64,000 nt of DNA from Haloplanus rubicundus. GTDB taxonomy: Archaea > Halobacteriota > Halobacteria > Halobacteriales > Haloferacaceae. Below are positions 44,296 through 52,262 of the stretch, one piece after another. The position numbers and the translations under genes are program-made. The stretch lies in contig NZ_CP031148.1 of NCBI RefSeq assembly GCF_003342675.1, positions 2,480,001 through 2,544,000 of the forward strand, in the 5' to 3' direction. Under the pieces are notes generated by a model. It made no database searches and was not told the origin of the DNA. It worked only from the letters and a program-made list of their open reading frames with translations. The stretch's first letter is position 1. Each line of letters starts with the position of its first letter.

Positions 44296-46110
44296 ATGCA
44301 AGAGCTTGATCGACGGACGCTACTTCAGATGGGGGTAATGGGCGTTACAGCAGGAACAGGGCTCGGTAGGCTCGCTGGTCGTGGGCAGGCTATGAACATC
44401 AGTCATAGTCAACCTACATTCACCTCTAGAGCGTCAGCGATTAGTCCTCCAGACACATTTACCGAACCACTTTGGACTACACAGTTCGATGGATCAATTA
44501 CCCAAACAGTCGGTGAGGGAGAACTCTACATTGTAGATTCATCACCGACTGACGGCGACCGGCTGTTGGCATTGAATATTCAAACAGGCGAGGAACGCTG
44601 GAGTCGTGCCATCTCCACTACCCAAAATCCAGTTACCGTCACTGCTGATAGAGTTCTTGAGATCGACCAATCCACAGTGATTGCCTACGAACGTTCGTCT
44701 GGAGAGCAACAGTGGACAGTTCAGTACCCTGGAGAGGTAGATTTCTCTTCATTGGTACTCCGAGAGGCAGGCGAGGAGACGCTTCTCATCACTAGCCGGG
44801 CAGAAGGTGCTACAGAGAAGCGACTCCTTGGAGTCAATACCACGACTGGTGATGTGCGCTGGGATAAGACAGTCTCACTTCCAGGAGAGTTTGTGGAAGC
44901 AACCCTTCCCTATTCTCCAGCAGACCCGGACATTTACGTAATGTTCGCAACGACGACTGGGCATCAGATTTTGGATCTTAATGCAACAACAGGCGAGGTA
45001 AACGAAACACATACAGTCCCTATAGCCGGACCAATCTCGTCAGGAAATCCCACGAGTTCCTTTTTAATCGAGGAATCTGAAGATTACCTAGTCGTTAGGA
45101 GTTTCGGACTGGTTAATGAGGGGGGGATAGTTGTGGTCCAAATTTTCTCATCATTCAGCGACGAACCGGACCTCGTACTGTCTGGCGTGAATGTTCACCA
45201 GATCGATAGCCGACCCGGTGAGAAAAAATATGTCGTTATAGACGACGAACGACTTCGTGGCGTCGCCTCTCCAAGTGGCGAGACTCTCTGGGAGCAGTCA
45301 ATTAATACTGATGTCACTCAGCGTATTCGTAGCGGTACTACTTCAGATTTATTCTATAATTTACGATTCCCATCAACATCCACAGGCGAGTACGAGACTG
45401 AAATTGCTGCTCGGAGTGTAACGACTGGGGAAATTGAGTGGAGTCGTTCTGTAGCAGAGAATAGTGGTCAACCAAATATAGGATTTTATCCGGGTGATAA
45501 CACGGTACTTGTAAGTCGTAATAACGGAGAATTCGTGTCCCTTGATACAACTACAGGTGAAGTGGGAGACTGGGCGATATCTCTAGCCAGTGAGGGAGAC
45601 ATCTACGATATTTATCAGCATAACGATGTTGTAGTCGCCTCAGCAGAGACTTTTAGTCAAGACCCAGCAAGCGCAACGTTATCCATCTTCCCAGCCCCGG
45701 ATACGGTTCCTTCCGATTCATCACCTGACGGGGTTCTTGATGTGTCGCTTTCGGCATCACAAATTACGGCTGGAACAACGACTGATGTGACCGTGGCAGT
45801 GAGCGACAACACAACCGGCGACTCAGTGGAAGATGCGACAGTCTCAATATCCGATCTCAATCTGTCGGTGACGACGGATCTGAATGGTGAGGCAACCCTG
45901 TCGATAAACACTAACGATCCAGACGAATACACCATCTCAGTCAGTAAGGACGGCTACGCAGACACTACAACGACACTAACCGTGGAAGACAGCGAGAGTA
46001 GTGAGACGTCCTTCCAAGATGTGCTGGGAACAATTGGAGACTACAATTCTGGCAATGCATCATTCCAAGACGTACTCCAAGCAATAGCTGACTACAACGC
46101 GAACAACTGA
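44296..46110 (+). CDS. Tat-exported PQQ-like beta-propeller protein with Ig-like domain and dockerin-like tail, cassette 2
   Basis: A 604-residue paralogue of the gene at 39694. The Tat signal DRRTLLQMGVMGVTAG is nearly identical; propeller repeats (ALNIQTGEERWSR, GVNTTTGDVRWDK, DLNATTGEVNE, SLDTTTGEVGDW) are diverged; then come a shorter Ser/Pro linker, the Ig-like domain and the near-identical dockerin-like end. Probably displayed outside or secreted folded. The conserved leader with GGTGAGG is retained. The pair arose by duplication of the whole cassette, including the repeat units between. Confidence 0.85.
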   Translation: MQELDRRTLLQMGVMGVTAGTGLGRLAGRGQAMNISHSQPTFTSRASAISPPDTFTEPLWTTQFDGSITQTVGEGELYIVDSSPTDGDRLLALNIQTGEERWSRAISTTQNPVTVTADRVLEIDQSTVIAYERSSGEQQWTVQYPGEVDFSSLVLREAGEETLLITSRAEGATEKRLLGVNTTTGDVRWDKTVSLPGEFVEATLPYSPADPDIYVMFATTTGHQILDLNATTGEVNETHTVPIAGPISSGNPTSSFLIEESEDYLVVRSFGLVNEGGIVVVQIFSSFSDEPDLVLSGVNVHQIDSRPGEKKYVVIDDERLRGVASPSGETLWEQSINTDVTQRIRSGTTSDLFYNLRFPSTSTGEYETEIAARSVTTGEIEWSRSVAENSGQPNIGFYPGDNTVLVSRNNGEFVSLDTTTGEVGDWAISLASEGDIYDIYQHNDVVVASAETFSQDPASATLSIFPAPDTVPSDSSPDGVLDVSLSASQITAGTTTDVTVAVSDNTTGDSVEDATVSISDLNLSVTTDLNGEATLSINTNDPDEYTISVSKDGYADTTTTLTVEDSESSETSFQDVLGTIGDYNSGNASFQDVLQAIADYNANN

Positions 46111-46167
46111 TGAAGTGTGATCTCAGCTACACCGAGAGCTTCGAGGGGTAGTATTTGACTCGGAGAG

Positions 46168-46345
46168 AAACGATCCTTCGAGGGGAGGGTAGCGAACGAA
46201 TTTAGAGCGGGCTCTACTCCGCTGCCGTAACACCCTCGAAGGCTTACAGCTCCCCAGAAAAATCGTGGGGTATCTCACCTACTGTATCTATGTCAAACAC
46301 CCAACAATCTCTACAACGACGCTGGTGACTGACGTGTCGATACCT
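46168..46345. repeat. Island structured repeat, copy E
   Basis: GATCCTTCGAGGGGAGGGTAG ... CACCCTCGAAGGCTTACAG pair; AATCGTGGGGTATCTCACC and AACACCCAACAATC follow in the order of copies B and D. It lies directly after cassette 2, as copy B does after cassette 1. Confidence 0.75.
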
Positions 46346-46456
46346 GAAGGGTGCGGTGAAGCGGAGTAACCACGCATAGAGCGGGAGGAGAGATGACTTG
46401 GAGGTATATTAGCGCAGAGAATTTTTACTGTGCGATCTACTCGCTCTCTGACCAAT

Positions 46457-46657
46457 TCACACGTCAAATCCGTTCCGCCTGAGGGCCTCTGCCAGTTCTC
46501 CATCAGGATCAGCCGCAAACTCAACCAACGAGGACTCTGGTCTTGTTGTCGTATAGAGATCAGAGTCAATATTCTCCGGAATTTCGTTTGTGTGTGAATT
46601 GTCTACAACCGCAACTGATATTGTTGGCCTTGTAGCCCCGTCTTCTGACTCGCTCAT
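46457..46657 (-). CDS. Small acidic island protein, unknown
   Basis: A 66-residue acidic protein (MSESEDGATRPTISVAVV... ) with a C-terminal helix (LAEALRRNGFDV). Composition fits a true haloarchaeal protein. An AT-rich TTTATACTC lies about 50 nt upstream, farther than ideal. No family recognised. Confidence 0.5.
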   Translation of the reverse strand: MSESEDGATRPTISVAVVDNSHTNEIPENIDSDLYTTTRPESSLVEFAADPDGELAEALRRNGFDV

Positions 46658-47180
46658 TAATTGATGGTACGAGAGAGCAACATTTGGCCTTTGGTATTTG
46701 AGTATAAACTGCTCTTTATCTCAAGAGTAACGACGCATAGAGGTGAGGCTGGAACAAGCCCTCCCTGATCGTTAACCGACTCTAAGGCTCGGTACCATCG
46801 ATGAAATCACTGAGTGTCAACCATCTCGGCAACCAAGCTGACTACCGGTGCGACGAGCTTCGAGAGGTAGTGTGTGATTGAGCGAAACCACGCATAGAGG
46901 CGCCTGAAAGCAAGCATCTCCATGCGGTGAAATACCGGGTTGGGACATCACCTGGCGTATACGAGCGCATCATGAGTGGCTTGCTCTGCGAGATTGGTCG
47001 TCTGTGGTTCGAAATTGACGAAAGTGTGGAGCGAATCAGCCAGTCACTACACCGGCACATCGGTCACTGTAAACCAGTTTCTTCCAGAATTATGGGAGAG
47101 ATAAAAAGTATCACTTGGTTGTGCTCAGCGCTAAATAATCACCCAAGGGTTATAGACACCCATGACAAAGGATAACAGGT
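46658..47180. other. 523-bp gap with repeat fragments
   Basis: No convincing gene. It contains short pieces shared with other island gaps: ACGCATAGAGG units (near 46730 and 46890), GACTCTAAGGCTCGG and ATGAAATCACTGAGTGTCAACC (near 46777), related to 43020-43065. The end carries a TTATAG box (about 47149) for the gene at 47181. Confidence 0.45.
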
Positions 47181-47537
47181 ATGGCCAAACCCGTCGAAAA
47201 GGTCGTCGGAAACGAACGCGACGAAAAATGGCGGCACGCGGTCAACACTGATACGTTCCAAGCGATTGAGTCATATTTCCATTCGGAGAAGGAGTATGAG
47301 TTCGCTGGGTACGATGTTCTTGAGCTCGGTCCGGAGCGTGAGAACGACTACATGGTGGTATTCCGCTTCGACGATGATAGGGAAGACACAATTCTTGAGG
47401 CGGTGCTCACCTTCCGTGATGACGGGCTCGTTGATACGAAAATCACACGAGATTTCATCTCCGATAATGAAATCGTTCGAACGGAGATCTTCGACGTCCA
47501 GAATGGCGACGTTGTGAAGCACAGAGAAGTGGAATAA
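47181..47537 (+). CDS. Unknown island protein upstream of the halocin-like gene
   Basis: A 118-residue soluble acidic protein with alternating strands (DYMVVFRFDDDREDTILEAV; LVDTKITRDFISDNEIVRTE, read in parts), like a small beta-rich domain. No signal, membrane segment or known motif. It precedes the halocin-like gene by 80 bp on the same strand; by position it could be an immunity or accessory protein, but nothing in its sequence shows this. Confidence 0.65.
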   Translation: MAKPVEKVVGNERDEKWRHAVNTDTFQAIESYFHSEKEYEFAGYDVLELGPERENDYMVVFRFDDDREDTILEAVLTFRDDGLVDTKITRDFISDNEIVRTEIFDVQNGDVVKHREVE

Positions 47538-47617
47538 CTAACGTGCTGTTTTTCATGCGTTTTAGTGCGCCCTTTTCGGACCAACTAATATATACTTGGA
47601 AATGATTTTACCCTCAC

Positions 47618-47887
47618 ATGAGCAAATCGACAAAATGTTCTGCCTGCGAACAACTATATCAAGCTGCGGAGTACATTATTAACAATAAAATTGTTTCCGG
47701 GGTTGCTCAACTTGGAACAGCTATATTGTGTGGTGTTGCAGCGAATGGATTCACAGGGCCGGTCGGGGGTGGAGCTGCGGGATTTTCGTGTTCCAAACTT
47801 GCTGGAAAGGTAATCAGTCATATTCGACAGGACGGTTTTTCACAATCAGCAAATCAGGCTTGTCAATCCATCGGCCTGTGTCCATAA
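47618..47887 (+). CDS. Halocin C8-like peptide (candidate bacteriocin)
   Basis: An 89-residue peptide with six Cys (7, 10, 38, 58, 82, 88). From memory of mature halocin C8: both have CSAC at position 7-10, a hydrophobic Gly-rich centre (here ILCGVAANGFTGPVGG and AGFSC) and end in AC-x3-GLC (here QACQSIGLC). Halocin C8 is cut from a Tat-exported precursor with an immunity region; here there is no leader, so export is unclear, or the gene is a stand-alone relative. TATA-like TAATATATAC at about 47587-47596 gives a leaderless transcript. Confidence 0.7.
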   Translation: MSKSTKCSACEQLYQAAEYIINNKIVSGVAQLGTAILCGVAANGFTGPVGGGAAGFSCSKLAGKVISHIRQDGFSQSANQACQSIGLCP

Positions 47888-48246
47888 TGTTAGCTATTTG
47901 TTTTCTATGCCCCTGTATTAGGCGGTTCGGGGAGATCTAAACAACGGGGAGACAGCCATCCAACATCCTCAATAGACAGCTACTGAGAGCGCCGAAATCA
48001 GTCGCATGGCGTCTCGAAGAAAGTGACTGCATGGGTTCCACTGGTGAGCAACCTCCGGTTGCGACATAGATGCTCCCCCGAATTTTCGAGAAACTGTACT
48101 TGAAGCCGGAGGGTAGGAATCCTTCGAGGGGGAGACCACAGACCAGTTCAGAGCAGACTCTAATCCCGACGCTGTAACACCCTCCAAGGCTTACAATTCT
48201 CTTTCGGAACTCTCCCTATACAACCCATTAGCAACACTTCCGTAAC
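47888..48246. repeat. 359-bp gap with island structured repeat, copy F
   Basis: Copy F (about 48118-48210) has AATCCTTCGAGGGGGAGAC ... CACCCTCCAAGGCTTACAA and CAGACTCTAATCCCGAC between; its right part is truncated at the end of the helicase gene. No gene supported in the gap. Confidence 0.65.
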
Positions 48247-50115
48247 TCACTCCGGAAACTCAACGTGACCGAATGATCCAGCGTCTTCAAGGCAGATGTT
48301 CGTGTAGCACTTTATTTTTCCCTGTTTCCCTTCGAAGTGAATATAGCCTTCCTCGACAAGGTCGTCAAGTCGATACCTGATCGTTCGCCGACAAAATTCA
48401 GGGATAAGAGGATACACGTCTGTCGTCTTCCAGACGCTATCTTGCCAGCTATCAATCTGGGTGATCGCCTCAACGGTTTTTCGCATCCCCTTATCTCCAC
48501 GAATCCATGAATGGATATTCGGGATTCGTTTCTCCACGGGAAACCACGGGGGAATTGCAGAGGTGTGCAGATACACGGTGGCTCCGCGGACTCCGTTTTC
48601 CTTCTCACGTCCGAAACGCATTGCCGCCTGCAACACTTCGTCGTGAACCAATGTGTGCATCACTTCGTTTCCGAAGGGACCAAAGTCTGTACGTGGACCT
48701 CGGAGGGGTTCTCCATTAGGATCATCTTTCCGTTCAGCGGATTCGCCTGCAAGGGCGGCCCACTTCTCAATCAGGTCATCTTCGGGGAAAGGACACCCCA
48801 ATACGAGTCCCAAACGTTCCTTCCCGAAATCGTTCATGCCTTTCAGGTTGCAGTAATGCTCTACTGTCTCCGCCTCTGTGAGCTCGCTCAGACCTTCCGT
48901 TCGGTACTGGCGGATAGCCTTCTGAGAGCTAATGAGAGCGAGTTCTTCTCCCTCAGTCTGGCAGATCCCCTCAATGAGTGCCAAATCCTTCGGTGGCGAT
49001 GCTCCTTTTTTACCCTGTATGGGCTTCCATGCGTCTGTCGTCTGCACGAAGCGATAGCCGAGAACATCCTGTAGATACGTTTCCCGTTCTTCATCATCGA
49101 GAAGGGAAAGGGACTGTATCTGCTCGTTAAGCACGACCTGCCACAGGGTTTCGTTAGGAGTTCCATCGAGTGCAACGACACTCTCAGCACAACTTAGGTC
49201 AGGAGGAAGGTGGAAGGTCCACTTGTTCTTTTTCGGATTACAGACCGCCACACGGCCATATCCAAGATCGGAGTATCCCCAATTGTTATCGAGTCGTTCC
49301 TCCTCTATGAGAGCCAATATTGCCATCGGAGCCAGCGCGTGAGCAGACGGATTCGGACTGCGTCGAACGTGTCCGTAATCATAGGTCCAACTGGGATTCT
49401 CCTTCCATGTCTCAATATGGTCCTGCACGTCCGGACTAGCCATTCGTCCGAGGAAGTCTCGATAGTCACGGAAGGGCAGTTGATCCTCGTAATCGTCGAG
49501 ATAAGCCGAAACGATGGGTTCGATTCCGTCGTCGAACGTCTTCAGGAAGGCATCTTCGGGAAACTCATCGAAGGCAACGTATCTCCCCTTGATCCATTTC
49601 TCCGGGTATGCGTGCCGATACGTGCCGAGAAGAACATCGTACTCGGAGGGATCATCGTCTCGCTTCGAAATGAATGGACAGTCACCATCGGCTTGGCAGG
49701 GTGTATTGGGATGGTGATTGTGAAGGGTAACTCCGTTAAAACCCCGATTGTAGTCTCTCTGGAGTTCTTTCGCCGCGCCATCTATGGGTTCATATTCTTC
49801 GTCACTATTCTTCTCGAAACTCGCACAATCTCGATAGAATGATGGAATCCTCTTGTACGTCAGTCCGAACTCCTCACAATAGTCCTTGTACTCATTCAGA
49901 AGTTCGTGACGCGGAGCAAACACGGTCAGTAGCTGTCCCGTCTGTGCCGCCCACTTGATACTACCATAGCTTTTGCCCGATACAGGAAGTGCCTTAATGA
50001 GAGAAGTGTCGGGAGATTCGAAACCGCGATGAATTAGGTCATTTAGCCGGTTTCGTACTTCTTCGAGTGTGAGTTCATCTGTCGATTCAGTCGCTATAGA
50101 TTGTTCTGCGAGCAT
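48247..50115 (-). CDS. SF2-helicase-like ATPase, copy 2
   Basis: A 622-residue protein, complete paralogue of the gene ending at 35975. Walker A-like ALPVSGKSYG (residues 42-51), conserved Cys pair PCQADGDC (139-146), Walker B VAFDEFP (180-186), VVALDGTP (motif III-like), QAAMRFGRE (arginine-finger/motif VI-like) and a C-terminal winged helix (FCRRTIRYRLDDLVEEGYI). Probably a DNA translocase or helicase of the element, for replication, repair or defence. The start at 50115 gives a helical N-terminus ahead of the P-loop. It faces away from the right end. Confidence 0.78.
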   Translation of the reverse strand: MLAEQSIATESTDELTLEEVRNRLNDLIHRGFESPDTSLIKALPVSGKSYGSIKWAAQTGQLLTVFAPRHELLNEYKDYCEEFGLTYKRIPSFYRDCASFEKNSDEEYEPIDGAAKELQRDYNRGFNGVTLHNHHPNTPCQADGDCPFISKRDDDPSEYDVLLGTYRHAYPEKWIKGRYVAFDEFPEDAFLKTFDDGIEPIVSAYLDDYEDQLPFRDYRDFLGRMASPDVQDHIETWKENPSWTYDYGHVRRSPNPSAHALAPMAILALIEEERLDNNWGYSDLGYGRVAVCNPKKNKWTFHLPPDLSCAESVVALDGTPNETLWQVVLNEQIQSLSLLDDEERETYLQDVLGYRFVQTTDAWKPIQGKKGASPPKDLALIEGICQTEGEELALISSQKAIRQYRTEGLSELTEAETVEHYCNLKGMNDFGKERLGLVLGCPFPEDDLIEKWAALAGESAERKDDPNGEPLRGPRTDFGPFGNEVMHTLVHDEVLQAAMRFGREKENGVRGATVYLHTSAIPPWFPVEKRIPNIHSWIRGDKGMRKTVEAITQIDSWQDSVWKTTDVYPLIPEFCRRTIRYRLDDLVEEGYIHFEGKQGKIKCYTNICLEDAGSFGHVEFPE

Positions 50116-50688
50116 AGTTGAAATGAAGGGACATACTGCGCGGAGTATACACCCACCTCCATGCTTCGGTGTCAGCCAACTGGATCACGTCAGCAACGGC
50201 TGGACAGAGGTTGACGCCCCGAGAATTACCTTCACTGTATAGACAACGTCCAGCATTATAAAGCCGGCGAAAACCGCAAGACAGCGTTGAATTTTTCGAG
50301 ATTACACGGGCGTCTTCGCTGGTCGAACCCTTGGGGTTGGAGGCTCAAGATCCGCCGAAATAGCGGAGAGAAATCCGGCGGCGTATGTCACGGCGTAAGA
50401 AGCAGCCTCTACGTTCGGAGCGACTGGGTCATTTTTCAGTCTGCTCGATACACGGAGAGTTCCACCCACCTCGAAGGCTCAGTACTCGCGCGGGGTACTA
50501 CGTGCTGGTCTTGTGGTAGAGATGACTATGTGCTACCGAACGGACGAAACCACTCTATCGAGTCTTCCCCAGATAGCGCATGAAGAGCGAGAGTGGTGAC
50601 CGACGAATACGTATTCCCGGTGGCCGGCTCTCGGGGAGCGTTGATTTTCCGTTGGGTGGCACATAGTCATCTCAACCCGCCGGTCTAC
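50116..50688. other. 573-bp gap near the right end of the island
   Basis: No gene supported. It holds the helicase promoter region (about 50140-50160) and one repeat-core fragment (CCACCTCGAAGGCTCAG near 50466). The rest is moderately GC-rich without recognisable signals. Confidence 0.45.
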
Positions 50689-50862
50689 TCAGGAAAACAG
50701 TTCCGTTGGGTCAGTTTCCATGTGGGAACTCCTCGAATCCGAAGACTCCGAGAATGGAGTATGCTCTTCTTCGTACTCCGCCAGCACTTCCTCATTCTGT
50801 GCGATGAGGTATTCCAGCTTGATAGCGAGAGCGTCGATCTCGTTGGAAGGGTCAGTACCCAT
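50689..50862 (-). CDS. 57-residue acidic protein, unknown
   Basis: MGTDPSNEIDALAIKLEYLI... is rich in Glu/Asp with a heptad-like helix (residues 8-33) and a Ser-rich tail. AT-rich AGAATAATAAC lies 24-33 nt upstream of the ATG, as for a leaderless haloarchaeal gene. Composition and promoter position support a real gene; it may be a small antitoxin or adaptor, but no motif shows this. Confidence 0.55.
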   Translation of the reverse strand: MGTDPSNEIDALAIKLEYLIAQNEEVLAEYEEEHTPFSESSDSRSSHMETDPTELFS

Positions 50863-51139
50863 CTGGTATATGTTTTGAGCGTAGCGTTATTATTCTAAGG
50901 AATATTCAAGAAATTAACAGATTCTCGATATAAGTCAGATCCTATACGTATAAGTCGAAACACGCCACCACCTGCCGAAATTAGTGCTACGCAGGGATTT
51001 TCTGAGTACCATCGTGTCAGTTAATCCGATAGTTTTATGCCACTCGTGTACGTTTACACAAGTGTCGCAGATTGGGTGTACCCCCGAAATGCCGATTACG
51101 CGGCTTGTAGGGTTCAGCGCGAGCGTTTGACGCGAGCGC

Positions 51140-51181
51140 CCTTCCAAGCTCATGGCCCGGGTTCAAATCCCGGCCGGCGCA
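51140..51181 (+). repeat. attR: 42-bp copy of the tRNA-Gly 3' end
   Basis: Identical to 30619-30660 (CCTTCCAAGCTCATGG to GGCGCA). It lacks the 5' part of the tRNA, so it is not a functional gene. It is flanked by a short inverted pair, GTAGGGTTCA (about 51108) and TGAACCCTAC (about 51218), that may be part of the element's attP arms. Confidence 0.93.
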
Positions 51182-51271
51182 TTTTCCGAACGAAGTGAGG
51201 AAAATCGCCCAGAGGGATTGAACCCTACCAGTCGCGCGCAGCGACCGTAGGGAGCGAGCACGTCTGGTTTT

Positions 51272-51293
51272 GGTTCAAATCCCGGCCGGCGCA
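51272..51293 (+). repeat. Second, shorter att remnant
   Basis: A 22-bp match to the very end of tRNA-Gly (GGTTCAAATCCCGGCCGGCG plus CA) lies 91 bp beyond attR. It suggests an earlier or nested integration at the same tRNA, now deleted to a short scar with a TTTTCC/GGAAAA hairpin (51182-51204). Confidence 0.85.
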
Positions 51294-51701
51294 CTACGAC
51301 CTGTTACTGCGCTCGCTTCGCTCGCTTGTAAAAGCTCGATCAGAAGCCAGCGGGCCTCCCTTCGGTCGGCTCTTGGCCCGTTCGCTCACGGTACCCGAAC
51401 TCGACGGCCACACCGACACGGGCGAGTATCTCGTGTCCGACGGAAGAAGCCGTGACACGACGCTCGGCAGACCGCCGTGGCCCTACGTCCCGGCCGGAAT
51501 CGGATCGCTCACAAAATATCATAATACATATACATCTTCCGAAGCCGGACCGATTGCTCCGACGGCGAATAGGGCGTCAAACACCACATACGAGCGCCGA
51601 GACACTCGTACTCACGGTACGGATGCCGATTTTTAGGCCGTGCGAAAAATTGTCTGACTACTGAAAAGTTTAAGACGGTGGCGCACGAAGTACCGGATGT
51701 A
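51294..51701. other. Gap between the att scar and dpsA
   Basis: Chromosomal-type GC content returns here. No gene supported in about 400 bp. An AT-rich patch AATATCATAATACATATAC (about 51515-51533) could be an orphan promoter. The dpsA TATA box AAAAGTTTAAG lies at about 51664-51674, 28-38 nt before its ATG. Confidence 0.5.
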
Positions 51702-52247
51702 ATGAACACCCAGAAGAACGTTCGTCAGAATGCGGGCACGGTCGGCGAGAACCCGGTGCGGCTGGACGAGGAGAAGACGGAACAGATCGTCGAGGCGCTG
51801 AACACGGACCTCGCGGACGCGTACGTCCTCTATCACCAGCTCCACAAGCACCACTGGAACGTCGAGGGCGCGGAGTTCCTCGACATCCACGTCTTCCTGC
51901 AGGAGGCGTACGAGGCAGTCGAGGAGGCGGCCGACGAAATCGCGGAGCGCCTGCAGGCCATCGGCGGCGTCCCGAACGCGAGCATGGGGGCGCTCACCGA
52001 AGCCTCGACGGTCGAACCCGAGGACGAGGACGTCTACGACATCCGCACGTCGCTCGCGAACGACCTGGAGATGTACGGCGACATCATCGAGAGCTACCGC
52101 GAACACGTCGAACTCGCAGAGGGGCTCGGCGACTACGCGACGGCACAGATGCTCCGCGAGCAGCTGATCGACGTCGAGGAACACGCCCACGTCCTCGACC
52201 ACTACCTCGAAGACGACACGCTCGTCCTCGAATCGGCGACGAACTAA
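51702..52247 (+). CDS. dpsA: DpsA ferritin-like DNA protection protein
   Basis: A 181-residue Dps. The ferroxidase region has HQLHKHHWNVEGAEFLDIH and EAYEAVEEAADEIAERL; the C-terminus has EEHAHVLDHYLED. It oxidises Fe2+ with H2O2 and stores iron in a dodecamer, protecting DNA from Fenton damage. ATG 51702 (MNTQKNVRQ) is chosen over 51678 because it matches the family N-terminus and the TATA distance. It lies beside an iron/metal-type DtxR operon, which fits iron control. Confidence 0.93.
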   Translation: MNTQKNVRQNAGTVGENPVRLDEEKTEQIVEALNTDLADAYVLYHQLHKHHWNVEGAEFLDIHVFLQEAYEAVEEAADEIAERLQAIGGVPNASMGALTEASTVEPEDEDVYDIRTSLANDLEMYGDIIESYREHVELAEGLGDYATAQMLREQLIDVEEHAHVLDHYLEDDTLVLESATN

Positions 52248-52262
52248 TCTCCGACCCCCATC

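Larger units (their letters stand above)
30661..51181 (+). mobile_element. Integrative island of about 20.5 kb inserted in tRNA-Gly(UCC)
   Basis: Bounded by 42-bp direct repeats (attL 30619-30660, attR 51140-51181). A tyrosine integrase (30847-31992) starts 186 bp inside attL and reads inward. Base composition and codon use are AT-richer than in both flanks. Cargo: GNAT protein, PD-(D/E)XK nuclease, two SF2-like helicases, three Tat-exported propeller/dockerin proteins, a halocin-like peptide and small unknowns. No virus structural or plasmid replication gene was recognised; it may be a defective or satellite element. Confidence 0.9.

Noticed and set aside
46927-47175. An 82-codon frame before 47181
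   Set aside because: No promoter, neutral composition, no domain; probably degenerate DNA between repeats.
50287-50583. A 98-codon plus-strand frame near the right end of the island
   Set aside because: Composition is basic and Trp/Ser-rich, unlike haloarchaeal proteins; no promoter.
50593-50898. A 101-codon plus-strand frame
   Set aside because: The complementary 57-residue acidic frame with a well-placed promoter explains this DNA better.
30661-51181. Island as an integrated virus (provirus)
   Set aside because: No capsid, spike, packaging ATPase or replication protein of pleolipo-, halo- or tailed viruses is visible; only the integrase and helicases would fit.
51294-51660. Additional tRNA after the att scar
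   Set aside because: Only the 3' end of tRNA-Gly is present; no 5' acceptor or anticodon arm can be folded.
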